From the NCBI RefSeq assembly GCF_014773485.1, contig NZ_JACXBP010000015.1, positions 1 through 64,000 of the forward strand: a DNA stretch of 64,000 nt, in the 5' to 3' direction. Shown piece by piece: positions 9,030 to 19,066 of the stretch. Position 1 is the stretch's first letter; every line of letters starts with the position of its first letter. The translations under genes and the position numbers were made by a program. The DNA is from Erwinia aphidicola (GTDB lineage: Bacteria > Pseudomonadota > Gammaproteobacteria > Enterobacterales > Enterobacteriaceae). The notes below the pieces were generated by a model. That model searched no databases. It had not been told where the DNA came from and saw only the letters and a program-made list of their open reading frames with translations.

Positions 9030-10679
9030 TTAAAACGTTTCCCAATTATCATTGTCATTATCCGTTACTGGCGGTTTAAAAGTACGCCCCGGTGCTACCC
9101 GTGAAGTTGCCACAGTCTGCGGCTGCTGCGCGTCACTGAGGACAAACTGCGACACCAGGTTTTCCAGCGCATCAGATTGCATCTCCAGCTCGCCGGAGGC
9201 CATCGCCGCCTCTTCCACCATTGCCGCATTCTGCTGAGTGACCAGATCCATCTCATTCACCGCCTGAGAAATCTGGTTGATACCGGCACTCTGCTCATCA
9301 GAAGCTGAGGTGATTTCACCCATAATTTCGGTGACCTGAGTCACGGAAGAGACAATCTCCTGCATCACGGCGCTGGCCTGTACCACCTGACGCGAACCGG
9401 TGTCCATGGTCGCCACACAGGTATTAATCAGCTGATTAATCTCTTTTGCCGCTTCCGCGCTGCGCTTCGCCAGGTTACGCACCTCTTCCGCCACCACCGC
9501 AAAACCGCGGCCCTGCTCACCGGCACGCGCCGCTTCAACGGCGGCATTCAGCGCCAGGATATTGGTTTGATTGGCAATACTGTCAATCACACCGTTGATG
9601 TCGGCTATCTGACGTGAACTGCTGGTGATCTGCTGCATAATCTGCTCAAGATTGTGCATCGCCTCACCGCCGTTGCGCGCATTGCCGCTGGCGCTTTCTG
9701 CCAGCTGGCGCGCCGTGTGCGCGTTGTCTGCATTCTGGCGCACGGTGGTTTTAATCTGTTCCATGCTGGCGGCGGTTTGCTGCAGTGCAGATGCTTGCTC
9801 TTCGGTACGTGACGAGAGATCGCTGTTACCAGTAGAGATTTCACGCGCGTTTTTATGAATACCCAGCACGCTTTCACGAATGCCCGAGATGGTCGCGGTC
9901 AGCGAGGTACGCATCTGCTCCAGCGCCTTCAGCATCAGACCGATTTCGTTACTGGCACCGCTCTCTACCACTTTGCTGAGATCGCCCGCTGCGATGGTTT
10001 CCAGCGAGTAGATCGTCAGTTCCAGACGGTTAGCGAGGGTACGTTTCAACCAGATCCGCACAATAAACAGCATCAGCAGTGCGCCAATCAATACGGTCAC
10101 GCCCAGCGCGATCATCTGCTGGTAATCTTTCTCCGCTTCATCCAGATATTCCCGATCGTTACTGTCTGAGTATCCCGCATAGGTCGCCATTTTTTCCCGC
10201 AGCAGATTACGGTTCTGCACTTCATCTTCCAGTGAGCCCGTGTAGGCGGCAGGGTTAGCGATGTAATTCTTTTTCAGCATCGCTGATTTATACAGCGCTT
10301 CAAACACCGCCTTAACCTCATTTGCCGCGTTAGCCTCTTCAGCGGTATTAAACGGTGAGGACATAAACAGATCCATGCGCTCGCGGGCGTTTTTCAGGAT
10401 CCGGTCAGCCGTCTGCACCATCTCAGGTGATGCCGGATTGCCCAGCTGCTGTTGCAGCATCAGTCCGTTAATGTGGCCAAAGCTGGAACTGATGTTATAG
10501 GCAGCATCCCTGAGCGAGCGGTCATTCACCGATGAAACAACAATGCGCTGGAGGTTTTTGTTATTTCCCGTGGCGTTATAGACGGAAAAAACAGTGGTGA
10601 GTAACAGCACCAGGGCAAACAGACCGATGATCAGGCTGATTGCGCTTTGTATTTTTAGATTCTTCAACATAGTGTCCAT
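9030..10679 (-). CDS. methyl-accepting chemotaxis protein with NWETF tail
   Basis: Chemoreceptor of 549 residues. It has a first membrane helix (SLIIGLFALVLLLTTVFSVY), a periplasmic helical sensor domain, a second helix (GVTVLIGALLMLFIVRIWL), a HAMP domain, and the signalling hairpin ([20 protein letters not shown]). It ends exactly in NWETF, the pentapeptide that binds CheR and CheB. This receptor therefore probably recruits the adaptation enzymes for both receptors of the locus. The ligand is not predictable. The ATG at 10679 has GGGAT upstream. It follows flgL with a 66-bp gap. Confidence 0.95.
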   Translation of the reverse strand: MDTMLKNLKIQSAISLIIGLFALVLLLTTVFSVYNATGNNKNLQRIVVSSVNDRSLRDAAYNISSSFGHINGLMLQQQLGNPASPEMVQTADRILKNARERMDLFMSSPFNTAEEANAANEVKAVFEALYKSAMLKKNYIANPAAYTGSLEDEVQNRNLLREKMATYAGYSDSNDREYLDEAEKDYQQMIALGVTVLIGALLMLFIVRIWLKRTLANRLELTIYSLETIAAGDLSKVVESGASNEIGLMLKALEQMRTSLTATISGIRESVLGIHKNAREISTGNSDLSSRTEEQASALQQTAASMEQIKTTVRQNADNAHTARQLAESASGNARNGGEAMHNLEQIMQQITSSSRQIADINGVIDSIANQTNILALNAAVEAARAGEQGRGFAVVAEEVRNLAKRSAEAAKEINQLINTCVATMDTGSRQVVQASAVMQEIVSSVTQVTEIMGEITSASDEQSAGINQISQAVNEMDLVTQQNAAMVEEAAMASGELEMQSDALENLVSQFVLSDAQQPQTVATSRVAPGRTFKPPVTDNDNDNWETF

Positions 10680-10685
10680 ACGCTA

Positions 10686-10713
10686 TCCCGCCGGGAGAGT
10701 GAGCCCCCGGTGG
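10686..10713 (-). terminator. hairpin between flgL and the receptor gene
   Basis: On the minus strand arms CCCACCGGG and CCCGGCGGG pair with one mismatch around a 10-base loop. There is no T-run after it, so it may be an mRNA-stability or partial-attenuation element and not a true terminator. Confidence 0.3.
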
Positions 10714-10745
10714 GATACGCCTATACAAATAAGGAGGAAAGAGGG

Positions 10746-11654
10746 TTATGACCTGAACAGCGTCATTTTCTGCATCGCCTGGAATACCAGCATTGAGGAT
10801 TCCATCGCATACTGCGACATTTTTGCGTCACCGGACAGGCGGGCCATGGTGCCCATATCCGCGCCGAGCACGTTGGTCAGTTTTTCCATCATTGCGTCGC
10901 GATCGGCATCACCCTGCATATTGAGTCGTTCAATCTGCTGCATATGGGTACCCAGCTCGGACTGAACCTTACCAATGCTGCTGATACCGGCATCAACCGC
11001 GCGGTTGGCATCGCCCAGCGCCAGTTTCACCGCATCCGGATCGATCGGGTCGGCCGTCAGCGCCGCCGCCGCCGCCTGCAGATTTTTAAACAGATCGTCC
11101 GGCTCACCACTGTTAAAGATATCCTTGCCCAGGTGCCCGGTCTGGATTTCGGTCCCTTCGTCGATGGTCTGCCGCTGTGCCGTATCGCCGCCCATGTAGT
11201 TGCCCAGATCGTCATACGGTGCGATGTCAGTTTTGAAACCGGAGAACAGGTAACGCCCGCTGCCATCGCGGGAGTTGGCTAAATCCGTCAGGCTGCTGGT
11301 GATGCCGCTAATCTCTTTACCCAGCGCGGCGAGATCTTCCTTCGATGCCGTCCCGTTCATCGCCGCAAGGATCTTGCTATTCAGCTCTTTTGATACCAGC
11401 TGGCTCATCGACTGCAGTACGGAATCGGCCTGCTGCATGTTCCCCATGACGGTTGAGCGCGTGTTGCTGTACAGCTCCATTTTTGCCAGCGCATTCTGAT
11501 ACTTCACCGCATCTGCCGCGCCCTGCGGGTCATCCGAGGCGGCCATCAGGGTTTTACCTGCGGATAAACGTGAGTAAACGCTGTAAGTTTCATTAATGCG
11601 CGCCGACATGGTTTTGACGCTCTGGTTAAACATATGTTGCGTACTAAGGCGCAT
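10746..11654 (-). CDS. flgL: flagellar hook-filament junction protein FlgL
   Basis: Second junction protein (HAP3) between hook and filament. The N-terminal helix (MRLSTQHMFNQSVKTM) and the flagellin-like segment SRLSAGKTLMAASDDPQGAA are typical. The C-terminal helix MSQYAMESSMLVFQAMQKM packs against it. 302 residues, near the usual 317. It lies 25 bp after flgK and is likely driven with it by the sigma-28-like promoter at 13392. Confidence 0.96.
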   Translation of the reverse strand: MRLSTQHMFNQSVKTMSARINETYSVYSRLSAGKTLMAASDDPQGAADAVKYQNALAKMELYSNTRSTVMGNMQQADSVLQSMSQLVSKELNSKILAAMNGTASKEDLAALGKEISGITSSLTDLANSRDGSGRYLFSGFKTDIAPYDDLGNYMGGDTAQRQTIDEGTEIQTGHLGKDIFNSGEPDDLFKNLQAAAAALTADPIDPDAVKLALGDANRAVDAGISSIGKVQSELGTHMQQIERLNMQGDADRDAMMEKLTNVLGADMGTMARLSGDAKMSQYAMESSMLVFQAMQKMTLFRS

Positions 11655-11679
11655 ACTCTTTCCTCAATTATCTGGGCCG

Positions 11680-13314
11680 TTATCGAATGGCCAGTAGAGC
11701 ATCAAACATGTCGGTAGCGGTTTGCAGGATCTGCGCGTTGGCATTGTAGTACTGAGAAAACATGCGCAGCTTCATCCCTTCTTCGTCAATATTTACCCCG
11801 ACCACCGACTGCCACTTTTCACCCAGTTCGGTCAGTACGCTTTCCGCCGTTTTCAGGTCGGCCTTAAGTGAGCTGGCTGACGAACCAATGGCGCTGACCA
11901 GGCTGGCATAGGCTTCGCTCAGCGTGGCTTTACCAATCAGTTTTTCATCCTGGATACCTAGCAGTTTTTCCAGGTTGGTATTATCGGATTCACCGCCATC
12001 AAAGGTGCCCGCCGCGGCAATCCGATCGCCGCTGGTAATTGCCACGTCCAGACCTTCCGCAACGCCCTCAGCCGGATTGAGCATAAAGCTATCGCCTTCA
12101 AGCGGCGCACCGCTGACGCCAATGGACAGACCGTCAAACTCAAGCTCGCCCATTGGGTTAGTGGTGTGTGGAACCACCCGGCCGTCCGCCCCCTTCACTT
12201 CCCAACCGCTGGCGGTGCGGGTGATGGTGTAATCCTCGGCATTCACGCTGCCGGCAGGGCCATTGAAACGCGGCATCAGGCTGGCATCACCGCCATTATT
12301 GCGGTTGGCGTAAGCGCTCGGGTCCGGGATCTTGAACAGATCGCCGCCTTGTGTTCCGTCAGCATCAAAGCCGTCACGGTTGACCTCGTTAAAGCGTGCT
12401 GCCATCTGCAACGCCATCTGGTTCAGCTCGTTACGTGCCTGGCTCAGATCGTCGTTACGGAATTTAAACAGCCCGCCCAGCTTGCCAGCGGTGAAACGTT
12501 CCTCATTCAGCTCCCTGGCATTGCCGCTGCCATCAACATACGACACCACGGTTTTATTAGGGTTGGCATCAGAGACAGAGGTTTCCAGCTTGAACGAGCG
12601 GTTGCCGGACACCAGCGGGCGGCCATCCGGCATCGCGACATCCACGCGGCCAGTCTCTTTATTTTCCGCGATCTGAATGCCCATCTGCCCGCTGAGTGAA
12701 TCCAGCAGGTTATCGCGCGCATCCAGCAGATCGCCCGGTGGAGTACCGTGCTGCGCGGTGATTTTCTCGATCTCTTCATTCAGCTTCGCCAGCTGGGTGG
12801 TGGCATCGTTAATCTCTTTAACGCTCTGCTCTATCTGGCTATTGGTACTTTTTTCCAGGCCGCTAAGACGTTTGCTGGTGGTATTAAACTGGTAGCTGAC
12901 TGAACCCATGGTGTTAAATGCCGACTGACGCGCAGCTGGCGAATCCGGTTCACTACTGAGGGTTTTCAGCGATTTAAAGAAATTATCCAGCGATACTGAG
13001 GGGTTAGCATCGCTGTTGCCCATCATATCGTCGATCTCCGCCAGCTGCTCATAGCGGCCAACCAGCGCGCCAAAGTTGCTGTTTGCCCCCCGCAGCTGGC
13101 CGTTCAGGAAACTGTCATTATTACGATAGACGCCGTTAACCTGGGCACCGTAACCGTAAAAACCATTGCCGGTGCTCAACCCGCCCGCTTCGCCAATAAT
13201 AATATCGCGGCGGCTGTAACCGGCGTTTGTCGCATTATTGATGTTGTTACCGATGACATATATTGCGGAATTCGCGGTACTGAGACCACTTTTGGCTAAA
13301 TTAAATAGATTCAT
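11680..13314 (-). CDS. flgK: flagellar hook-associated protein FlgK
   Basis: First junction protein (HAP1) on the hook tip. The N-terminus NLFNLAKSGLSTANSAIYVI and IGNNINNATNAGYSRRD are family signatures. The C-terminus MKLRMFSQYYNANAQILQTATDMFDALLAI is also typical. 544 residues, the normal size. A sigma-28-type site lies about 80 bp upstream of its ATG. Confidence 0.97.
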   Translation of the reverse strand: MNLFNLAKSGLSTANSAIYVIGNNINNATNAGYSRRDIIIGEAGGLSTGNGFYGYGAQVNGVYRNNDSFLNGQLRGANSNFGALVGRYEQLAEIDDMMGNSDANPSVSLDNFFKSLKTLSSEPDSPAARQSAFNTMGSVSYQFNTTSKRLSGLEKSTNSQIEQSVKEINDATTQLAKLNEEIEKITAQHGTPPGDLLDARDNLLDSLSGQMGIQIAENKETGRVDVAMPDGRPLVSGNRSFKLETSVSDANPNKTVVSYVDGSGNARELNEERFTAGKLGGLFKFRNDDLSQARNELNQMALQMAARFNEVNRDGFDADGTQGGDLFKIPDPSAYANRNNGGDASLMPRFNGPAGSVNAEDYTITRTASGWEVKGADGRVVPHTTNPMGELEFDGLSIGVSGAPLEGDSFMLNPAEGVAEGLDVAITSGDRIAAAGTFDGGESDNTNLEKLLGIQDEKLIGKATLSEAYASLVSAIGSSASSLKADLKTAESVLTELGEKWQSVVGVNIDEEGMKLRMFSQYYNANAQILQTATDMFDALLAIR

Positions 13315-13391
13315 ATTTTATCCACGAAATTCATCGTGCGCGGCCCGAATCAGGGTTCAGACGGCGCCTGTTTTTTACTGTCCTTATTACT

Positions 13392-13418
13392 TCATCGGTG
13401 ATTCACAAATTTACTAAA
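13392..13418 (-). promoter_or_regulatory. sigma-28-like promoter of flgKL
   Basis: On the minus strand TTTAGTAA, 11 bases, then ACCGATGA. The spacing equals the E. coli sigma-28 layout (TAAAGTTT-N11-GCCGATAA), and the -10 is identical to the one before flgM in this window. flgKL is a class 3 unit in E. coli. Confidence 0.6.
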
Positions 13419-13427
13419 ACGTCTTTA

Positions 13428-14375
13428 CTAAAAAAGTTGTGACAGGTCGGTTTTATACGCCTGCAAGCCCTGGGTAATATTGCCTTTGACCTGTTGGATA
13501 ATATTGATCAGCTTGTTGGCATAGGCCGGATCGGTGGCGTAGCCCCCCGCCTGCAGCGCGCGTGCGCCCTGCTCGGCAGAGGATGACTGCACGACCTTCT
13601 GATAGCGTGGGTTGTTCTTCAGCAGCCGCGCATAGTCACTTAATGCCTCGCCGTAGGAGTCATAAACGCGAAACGCCGCCTGGATTTTCTGCGGCGTGCC
13701 GTTGATATATTCGGTGGTGGTAATTTCGGTGGTTTTGCCCTGCCAGTCTCCGCTGGCCTTGATGCCGAACAGGTTGTGGCTTGGCTTGCCCTCCCCGGTG
13801 AGAATTTCGCGTTTTCCCCATCCCGACTCCAGCGCCGCCTGAGCCAAAATCAGATGCGGATGGATGCCGCTGCTCTGCGCGGCCTGCAGTGCCGGGCGCA
13901 GCAGGCGGGAGATAAACGGCTGTGAGCTGCTGCTCTGGGCAGTCATCGCGCTGACCGGCGTGGCCCGTGTACTTGCCGCCACTGAGGTGGCGTTCAATGG
14001 CGCATGAGGGAGTGAATAAGGCCCCGGGGCCGGCGCGGCAATGCGCTGCGCCTGCCCGGCCGGATCCTTCACCTCTCCCCCCATCTGGCGCACGATCATA
14101 TCGGCAAAGCCGAGCGGGCTTTTTTGCGCCAGGTCCTGCGCCAGCTGCTGATCGTGCATCGAGGTGTACATCTCCGAGGCCTGGCTATGCATCAGGCCAT
14201 CCTTAAACCCGGCATCACGCATGCTTTTCAGCATGATCTGTACGAAGATCCCCTCCATCTGCTTCGCGGCGGCGCGCAGCGCCTGCGGTGACTCGCTGCT
14301 CCCCGCCTTCAGCTTCAGCGGGTCCAGCGAGCGCAAATCCCAGGAAGCCGTATTAAACTGGTCGATCTCGCTCAT
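13428..14375 (-). CDS. flgJ: peptidoglycan hydrolase / rod cap FlgJ
   Basis: Bifunctional periplasmic protein: the N-terminal part (1-~100) caps the growing rod and the C-terminal glucosaminidase-like domain (~150-310) cuts peptidoglycan. The catalytic Glu is at about residue 183 (QAALESGWGKRE) and the second acidic residue at about 222 (TTEYING), close to the positions known in Salmonella. 315 residues. Its ATG shares one base with the flgI stop. Confidence 0.97.
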   Translation of the reverse strand: MSEIDQFNTASWDLRSLDPLKLKAGSSESPQALRAAAKQMEGIFVQIMLKSMRDAGFKDGLMHSQASEMYTSMHDQQLAQDLAQKSPLGFADMIVRQMGGEVKDPAGQAQRIAAPAPGPYSLPHAPLNATSVAASTRATPVSAMTAQSSSSQPFISRLLRPALQAAQSSGIHPHLILAQAALESGWGKREILTGEGKPSHNLFGIKASGDWQGKTTEITTTEYINGTPQKIQAAFRVYDSYGEALSDYARLLKNNPRYQKVVQSSSAEQGARALQAGGYATDPAYANKLINIIQQVKGNITQGLQAYKTDLSQLF

Positions 14376-15496
14376 CAGTTGGTCTCCAGCCTGGCATGCA
14401 GGCAGCCCGCGCTTTTCATCGCTTCGAGGATCGACATCAGCTCGTTTGGCGTTGCCCCCAGGCCGTTGAGCGCCCGCACCACATTGTTGAGATCGGTGCT
14501 GCTGCTGACGTGCTGCAGAGCGCCGCCGCTATCGCGCACCGAGATATCAGTCTTTGGCACCACCACGGTTTCGCCACCGCCAAACGGCGTATCCGGCTGG
14601 CTGACCTGGTTATTCTGCGACACTTCCACCGTCAGGCCGCCGTATGCCACCGCGCAGGAATCCAGCGTCACGTGGCGGTTCATCACTACCGCCCCGGTAC
14701 GCGAGTTGACGATCACTTTGGCATCCTGGATCCCCACGCGCAGCGGGATATCCTGAATATTGGCGAGAAAGCGCACGCGCGAGGGGCCATCAGCCGGGGC
14801 AAACAGGCGTACAGTACGCGCATCTTCCGGCATCGCCGCACCGCTAAAACGGCGGTTAATCTCATCGCTGATCAGCTGTGCCAGCGAAAAATCGGTGTCG
14901 TTGAGCTGCAGACGCAGCGCGCTCTGGCTGGCAAAATCGTTCGGCACCGCACGTTCAACGCTGGCACCGCCGCTAATGCGCCCGCCGTTGAGCTGGTTAA
15001 CCTGTACCCGGCTGCCGCCCGCCTGCGCACCGCTGCCGGAGATCAGCACGTTGCCCTGCGCCAGCGCATAGATCTGCGCATCCGCCCCCTTTAGTGGCGT
15101 CATCAGTAGCGTGCCGCCGCGCAGGCTTTTGGCATTGCCGAGTGACGAAACCACAATATCGATGCGGTCACCGGGACGGGCAAAAGCGGGCATCTCCGCC
15201 GTCACCATCACCGCCGCAATATTTTTCAGCTGCATATTGGTGCCAGCCGGTACAGTGATGCCCAACTGGGACAGCATGTTATTCAGGCTCTGCCCGGTAA
15301 AGGGCGCCTGCATGGTCTGATCGCCGGTGCCGTCCAGCCCGACCACCAGGCCGTAGCCCATCAGCGAGTTAGATCGCACGCCCTGCACCGTCACCAGGTC
15401 GCGGATGCGCTCGGCGTGAACGCAGGTTGGCGCCAGCATCGCCATCGCGCTTAATAGCATGGTGCAGAGTAAAAAAGTTTGTTTTTTCATCGTCAT
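14375..15496 (-). CDS. flgI: flagellar P-ring protein FlgI
   Basis: Forms the peptidoglycan-layer bushing of the rod. A signal peptide (about residues 1-29, ending CVHA) precedes the mature [32 protein letters not shown], the family hallmark. The C-terminus [18 protein letters not shown] is typical. 373 residues. The ATG at 15496 lies one base after the flgH stop; a second ATG 6 bases on is equally possible. Confidence 0.97.
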   Translation of the reverse strand: MTMKKQTFLLCTMLLSAMAMLAPTCVHAERIRDLVTVQGVRSNSLMGYGLVVGLDGTGDQTMQAPFTGQSLNNMLSQLGITVPAGTNMQLKNIAAVMVTAEMPAFARPGDRIDIVVSSLGNAKSLRGGTLLMTPLKGADAQIYALAQGNVLISGSGAQAGGSRVQVNQLNGGRISGGASVERAVPNDFASQSALRLQLNDTDFSLAQLISDEINRRFSGAAMPEDARTVRLFAPADGPSRVRFLANIQDIPLRVGIQDAKVIVNSRTGAVVMNRHVTLDSCAVAYGGLTVEVSQNNQVSQPDTPFGGGETVVVPKTDISVRDSGGALQHVSSSTDLNNVVRALNGLGATPNELMSILEAMKSAGCLHARLETN

Positions 15497-15497
15497 A

Positions 15498-16211
15498 TCA
15501 GAATGGTGAGAGGTTCAATAACACGCGCTGCAGCCAGCCCATGTTCTGCGCTTCATTGATGTAGCCATTGCCCACGTATTCGATACGCGCATCAGCCACC
15601 TGGATGGAGGACACGGTGTTATTGCCGCTGATGGTGCGCGGATTCACCACCCCGGAGAAGCGGATAAACTCGGTGCCCTGGTTAATGGCAATCTGCTTTT
15701 CACCCACCACCTGCAGATTGCCGTTGGGTAGCAGGTTCATCACTGTCACGGTGAGGGTGCCGGTGAAGGTGTTGCGCGCCGCAGCGCCGCCCTTACCGGC
15801 AAAATCCGACTTGCCGCTGGCTGCGAAATCTAACTTGCCGTTACCCAGAAAACCGCCTACCGAATCCGGCACGGCAGTCAACCCGGCCCCGGCCGAGCCA
15901 TTACGGTTGGCGCTGGCGCTGGAGCTTTTGCTGGCGCTGACGTTCTCCTGCAGCAGGATAGTCAGCGTGTCGCCGACGTTACGCGGCCGCCTGTCTTCAA
16001 ACATCGGCTGATAGCCATAGTTCATCCCCTGCCCACTCTGAAACAGCGAGCCGTTTGCACGGGTCGCAGCCATCGCTAACGGTGCTGCGCTGGTCGGGCC
16101 CTGTACTAAAGGCTGCTGCAAAATATGCGCGCAGCCACTGAGGAACATCGCCGCGCTCAGGGCGGCGCTGGCGGCACGCCCACGACGATAAAACGCACTG
16201 AATATATTCAT
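15498..16211 (-). CDS. flgH: flagellar L-ring lipoprotein FlgH
   Basis: Outer-membrane ring around the rod. The signal peptide ends in the lipobox LSGC with the lipidated cysteine at residue 27. The mature part has [19 protein letters not shown] and [19 protein letters not shown], both family signatures. 237 residues, usual length. It is followed directly by flgI. Confidence 0.97.
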   Translation of the reverse strand: MNIFSAFYRRGRAASAALSAAMFLSGCAHILQQPLVQGPTSAAPLAMAATRANGSLFQSGQGMNYGYQPMFEDRRPRNVGDTLTILLQENVSASKSSSASANRNGSAGAGLTAVPDSVGGFLGNGKLDFAASGKSDFAGKGGAAARNTFTGTLTVTVMNLLPNGNLQVVGEKQIAINQGTEFIRFSGVVNPRTISGNNTVSSIQVADARIEYVGNGYINEAQNMGWLQRVLLNLSPF

Positions 16212-16274
16212 TTTATTGGCAACTTAACGGTCCGAAACCCGCCAGGCTTGCGCACTGACGGGTACAGGTGAGGA

Positions 16275-17057
16275 TTACAGCTGCGCAAGGCGCTGGAGCA
16301 TCTGATCAGAAGCCGAAACCGCCTTACTGTTGATCTCATAGGCGCGCTGAACCTGGATCATGGTGACCAGCTCTTCCGCGACATTGACGTTGGAGGTTTC
16401 CACATACTGATGCTTGAGGCGGCCTGCGCCATCCATGCCCGGCGTGGCTTCATTCGGTGCACCGGAGGCCTGAGTTTCCACATACAGGTTGCCGCCGATG
16501 CTCTCCAGACCGGCATCGTTGATAAAGGTGCTGAGCGTCAGCTGCCCGACCTGCTGCGCCGCCGCCTGGCCTGGTAGGGTCACGGTGACAATCCCGTCTT
16601 CACCGACGGTCAGCTTCTGCGCGTCCAGCGGCACGGTAATATCCGGCTGCACCGGGTTTCCCTCGGCGGTAACCATCTGGCCGTTTTCATTGCGCTTGAA
16701 CGACCCGTCGCGGGTATACGCGGTGGTGCCATCCGGCATCTGTACCTGGAAGAAGCCTTTACCCTGAATGGCGATGTCGTAGTCGCTGCTGGTCTGCGTC
16801 AGGGAACCCTGGGTGTGCAGACGCTCGGTCGCCACCGGCGCCACGCCCGTCCCCAGCTGCATGCCGGTTGGCAGCGTGGTCTGCTCGGAAGCCTGTGCCC
16901 CCGGCTGGCGCATGGTCTGGTACAGCAGGTCCTGGAATACCGCGCGCTGGCGCTTGAAGCCGTTGGTGCCGACGTTGGCGAGGTTATTAGAAATAACATC
17001 CATATTGGTCTGCTGGGCTTCCAGACCGGTTTTTGCAATCCATAAAGAACGGATCAT
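16275..17057 (-). CDS. flgG: distal rod protein FlgG
   Basis: Builds the outer part of the flagellar rod. The N-terminus [20 protein letters not shown] followed by [16 protein letters not shown] is the classical rod/hook motif. The C-terminus [20 protein letters not shown] is also typical. 260 residues, exactly the E. coli size. Confidence 0.98.
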   Translation of the reverse strand: MIRSLWIAKTGLEAQQTNMDVISNNLANVGTNGFKRQRAVFQDLLYQTMRQPGAQASEQTTLPTGMQLGTGVAPVATERLHTQGSLTQTSSDYDIAIQGKGFFQVQMPDGTTAYTRDGSFKRNENGQMVTAEGNPVQPDITVPLDAQKLTVGEDGIVTVTLPGQAAAQQVGQLTLSTFINDAGLESIGGNLYVETQASGAPNEATPGMDGAGRLKHQYVETSNVNVAEELVTMIQVQRAYEINSKAVSASDQMLQRLAQL

Positions 17058-17078
17058 GTTAAGACTCCTGCGCGGGCA

Positions 17079-17816
17079 TTAGCTCACGCTTAAAAGCTGG
17101 TTAGCCTGTTTGGCATTTTCATCGGCGGTACGAATAGTTTTCATGTTCATGTCGAAGCTGCGTGCGGTGGCGATCATTTCGGTCATCGATTTGACCGGGC
17201 TGACATTGCTGCCTTCCAGTGCTTCGGGGCTGAGGCGCATCGCTTCATCGGCGGCCAGCGCACCGCCGCCAGCCGGGTGGAACAGCCCATCATCGCCGTG
17301 CAGCAGGCTCTGCATCTCCGCCTGCGCCAGCTTGATACGCCCGATCGGCGTCACCGCCGTTGGGTCATCCCCGGCGCCGAGCGCCGTCAGCGTGCCGTCC
17401 GGCGCAATGGTCACGGCGGACTGCGGCGGCACGGTCAGCGGTGCGCCGTCGCCCATCAGCGGAAAACCGTTAATGCTCAGCGCCCCTTCGCTATCCACCT
17501 GAATCGCCCCGTTGCGGGTGTAAGCTTCCTGCCCGTCGGCCATCGCCACGGCCAGCCAGCCGCCCTGCGGCAGAGCGACATCGAGGCTGCGCCCGGTGTG
17601 ATTAATCGGCCCCATGCTGTTGTCGTGGTATGGCGTGCTCTCAGCCACCAGCGCACGGGTGGCGTGCGTTTCACCCTCGATCGGCACCGAGCGGAAAGCC
17701 GCCAGCTGGGCACGAAAGCCGGTAGTGGAGCTGTTAGCCAGATTATTGGCGGTGACGGCCTGACGGTTCAGCGCCGCATTGGCGGCGCTCATGGCGGTAT
17801 ATATCGCGCGATCCAT
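17079..17816 (-). CDS. flgF: proximal rod protein FlgF
   Basis: Rod protein with the N-terminal AMSAANAALNRQAVTANNLA motif and the C-terminal helix ATARSFDMNMKTIRTADENA. 245 residues, near the usual 251. It starts 12 bp after flgE and ends 21 bp before flgG. Confidence 0.96.
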   Translation of the reverse strand: MDRAIYTAMSAANAALNRQAVTANNLANSSTTGFRAQLAAFRSVPIEGETHATRALVAESTPYHDNSMGPINHTGRSLDVALPQGGWLAVAMADGQEAYTRNGAIQVDSEGALSINGFPLMGDGAPLTVPPQSAVTIAPDGTLTALGAGDDPTAVTPIGRIKLAQAEMQSLLHGDDGLFHPAGGGALAADEAMRLSPEALEGSNVSPVKSMTEMIATARSFDMNMKTIRTADENAKQANQLLSVS

Positions 17817-17828
17817 TATCTGCCGCCG

Positions 17829-19037
17829 TTATCGCAGGTTAACCAGGGTCTGCAACAGCTCAGACTGGGTTTTGATGGTCTGAGAGTTGGACTGGTAGTT
17901 GCGCTGATAGACGATCATGTTGACCATTTCAGCGCCGAGATCGACGTTGGAGCTTTCCAGCGCCCCTCCGGTCAGCTTACCGAAGCTGCCAGTGCCGGCG
18001 ATGCCGACCACGGAAGGGCCGGACTGCGGTGATTCGACCCAGGTGTTATTGCCGTTCTGCTGCAGCCCGCCCGGGTTGGTGAAGTTTGCCAGTACCACCT
18101 GGGCAATCAGCTGTTTTTCACCATTGTCATAGTTGGCAACGATTTCGCCGTTATCGCCGATCTGGAAGTTGACGTATTTGCCCGGCGCGTGGCCATCGAT
18201 GGTGGCAGGATCCATCGCATTCTCACCCGAGTTCTGCGTCAGTCCTGAAAGGTCGAGGGTCATACTGAGCGGTGCTGCGCCGTTGAAAGCGCCGCCCAGC
18301 ACGGACAGTTCGGCCGGATCGGTAATCAGTTTTCCGTTGGTATCGAACTGGAGATCGACAGACTTATAGCTCACGGGAGTGGTCGGTGATGTGCTGTCGT
18401 TGCTGTATGCCGTCCACTGGTTATCGGCGGTTTTGACATAGTAGATATCAACAGTGTGGCGGTTACCCTGGCTATCATAGGCTTCAACCTGGCTGGAGTA
18501 GCTGTAGGTATCGCCATCTTTCGGATCGAAAGGGGTTTTCGTGACAATCTCTTCACCTGACTTCAGGTTGCCGGTCAGTTTGCCGCTGGTGGATGCCACT
18601 GGCGGCATACCGGTCTTATTAATCTGAATCGGCCCCACGCCCGCGCCCGGTTGAATCGCCGGTGGCGTGCCGGTGGCCTGATAGCCGGTCAGGCGCAGGC
18701 CATTACTCATGTTAGTGATGTAGCCATTAACATCGGTATCGAACTGGCCGTTACGGCTGTAGTACGCCTGCCCTGCTTCATCCATCAGGCGGAAAAAACC
18801 GTTGCCGCTGATGCCGAGATCGAGATTACGCCCGGTGCTGGTTAAACCGCCATCGTTGAAGTTCTGGCTGGTACCGGCTACCTGCACGCCCATGCCCTGC
18901 GCACCGGCGAAGATATCGGCGAAGGAGACTGACCCCGCTTTAAACCCATAGGTTTGTGAGTTGGCAATGTTGTTACCCACCGAGTCCAGCGCGCGCGATG
19001 CCGCATTGAGGCCGCTCAGGCCTTGTGAAAAGCTCAT
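17829..19037 (-). CDS. flgE: flagellar hook protein FlgE
   Basis: Main subunit of the hook. It has the N-terminal motif GLSGLNAASRALDSVGNNIA, a central domain with repeated beta-type segments, and the C-terminus EMVNMIVYQRNYQSNSQTIK. 402 residues, as in E. coli. It follows flgD by 29 bp. Confidence 0.98.
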   Translation of the reverse strand: MSFSQGLSGLNAASRALDSVGNNIANSQTYGFKAGSVSFADIFAGAQGMGVQVAGTSQNFNDGGLTSTGRNLDLGISGNGFFRLMDEAGQAYYSRNGQFDTDVNGYITNMSNGLRLTGYQATGTPPAIQPGAGVGPIQINKTGMPPVASTSGKLTGNLKSGEEIVTKTPFDPKDGDTYSYSSQVEAYDSQGNRHTVDIYYVKTADNQWTAYSNDSTSPTTPVSYKSVDLQFDTNGKLITDPAELSVLGGAFNGAAPLSMTLDLSGLTQNSGENAMDPATIDGHAPGKYVNFQIGDNGEIVANYDNGEKQLIAQVVLANFTNPGGLQQNGNNTWVESPQSGPSVVGIAGTGSFGKLTGGALESSNVDLGAEMVNMIVYQRNYQSNSQTIKTQSELLQTLVNLR

Positions 19038-19066
19038 AGTAAAATTCCAGAAAGTGAAGTGAGTAG

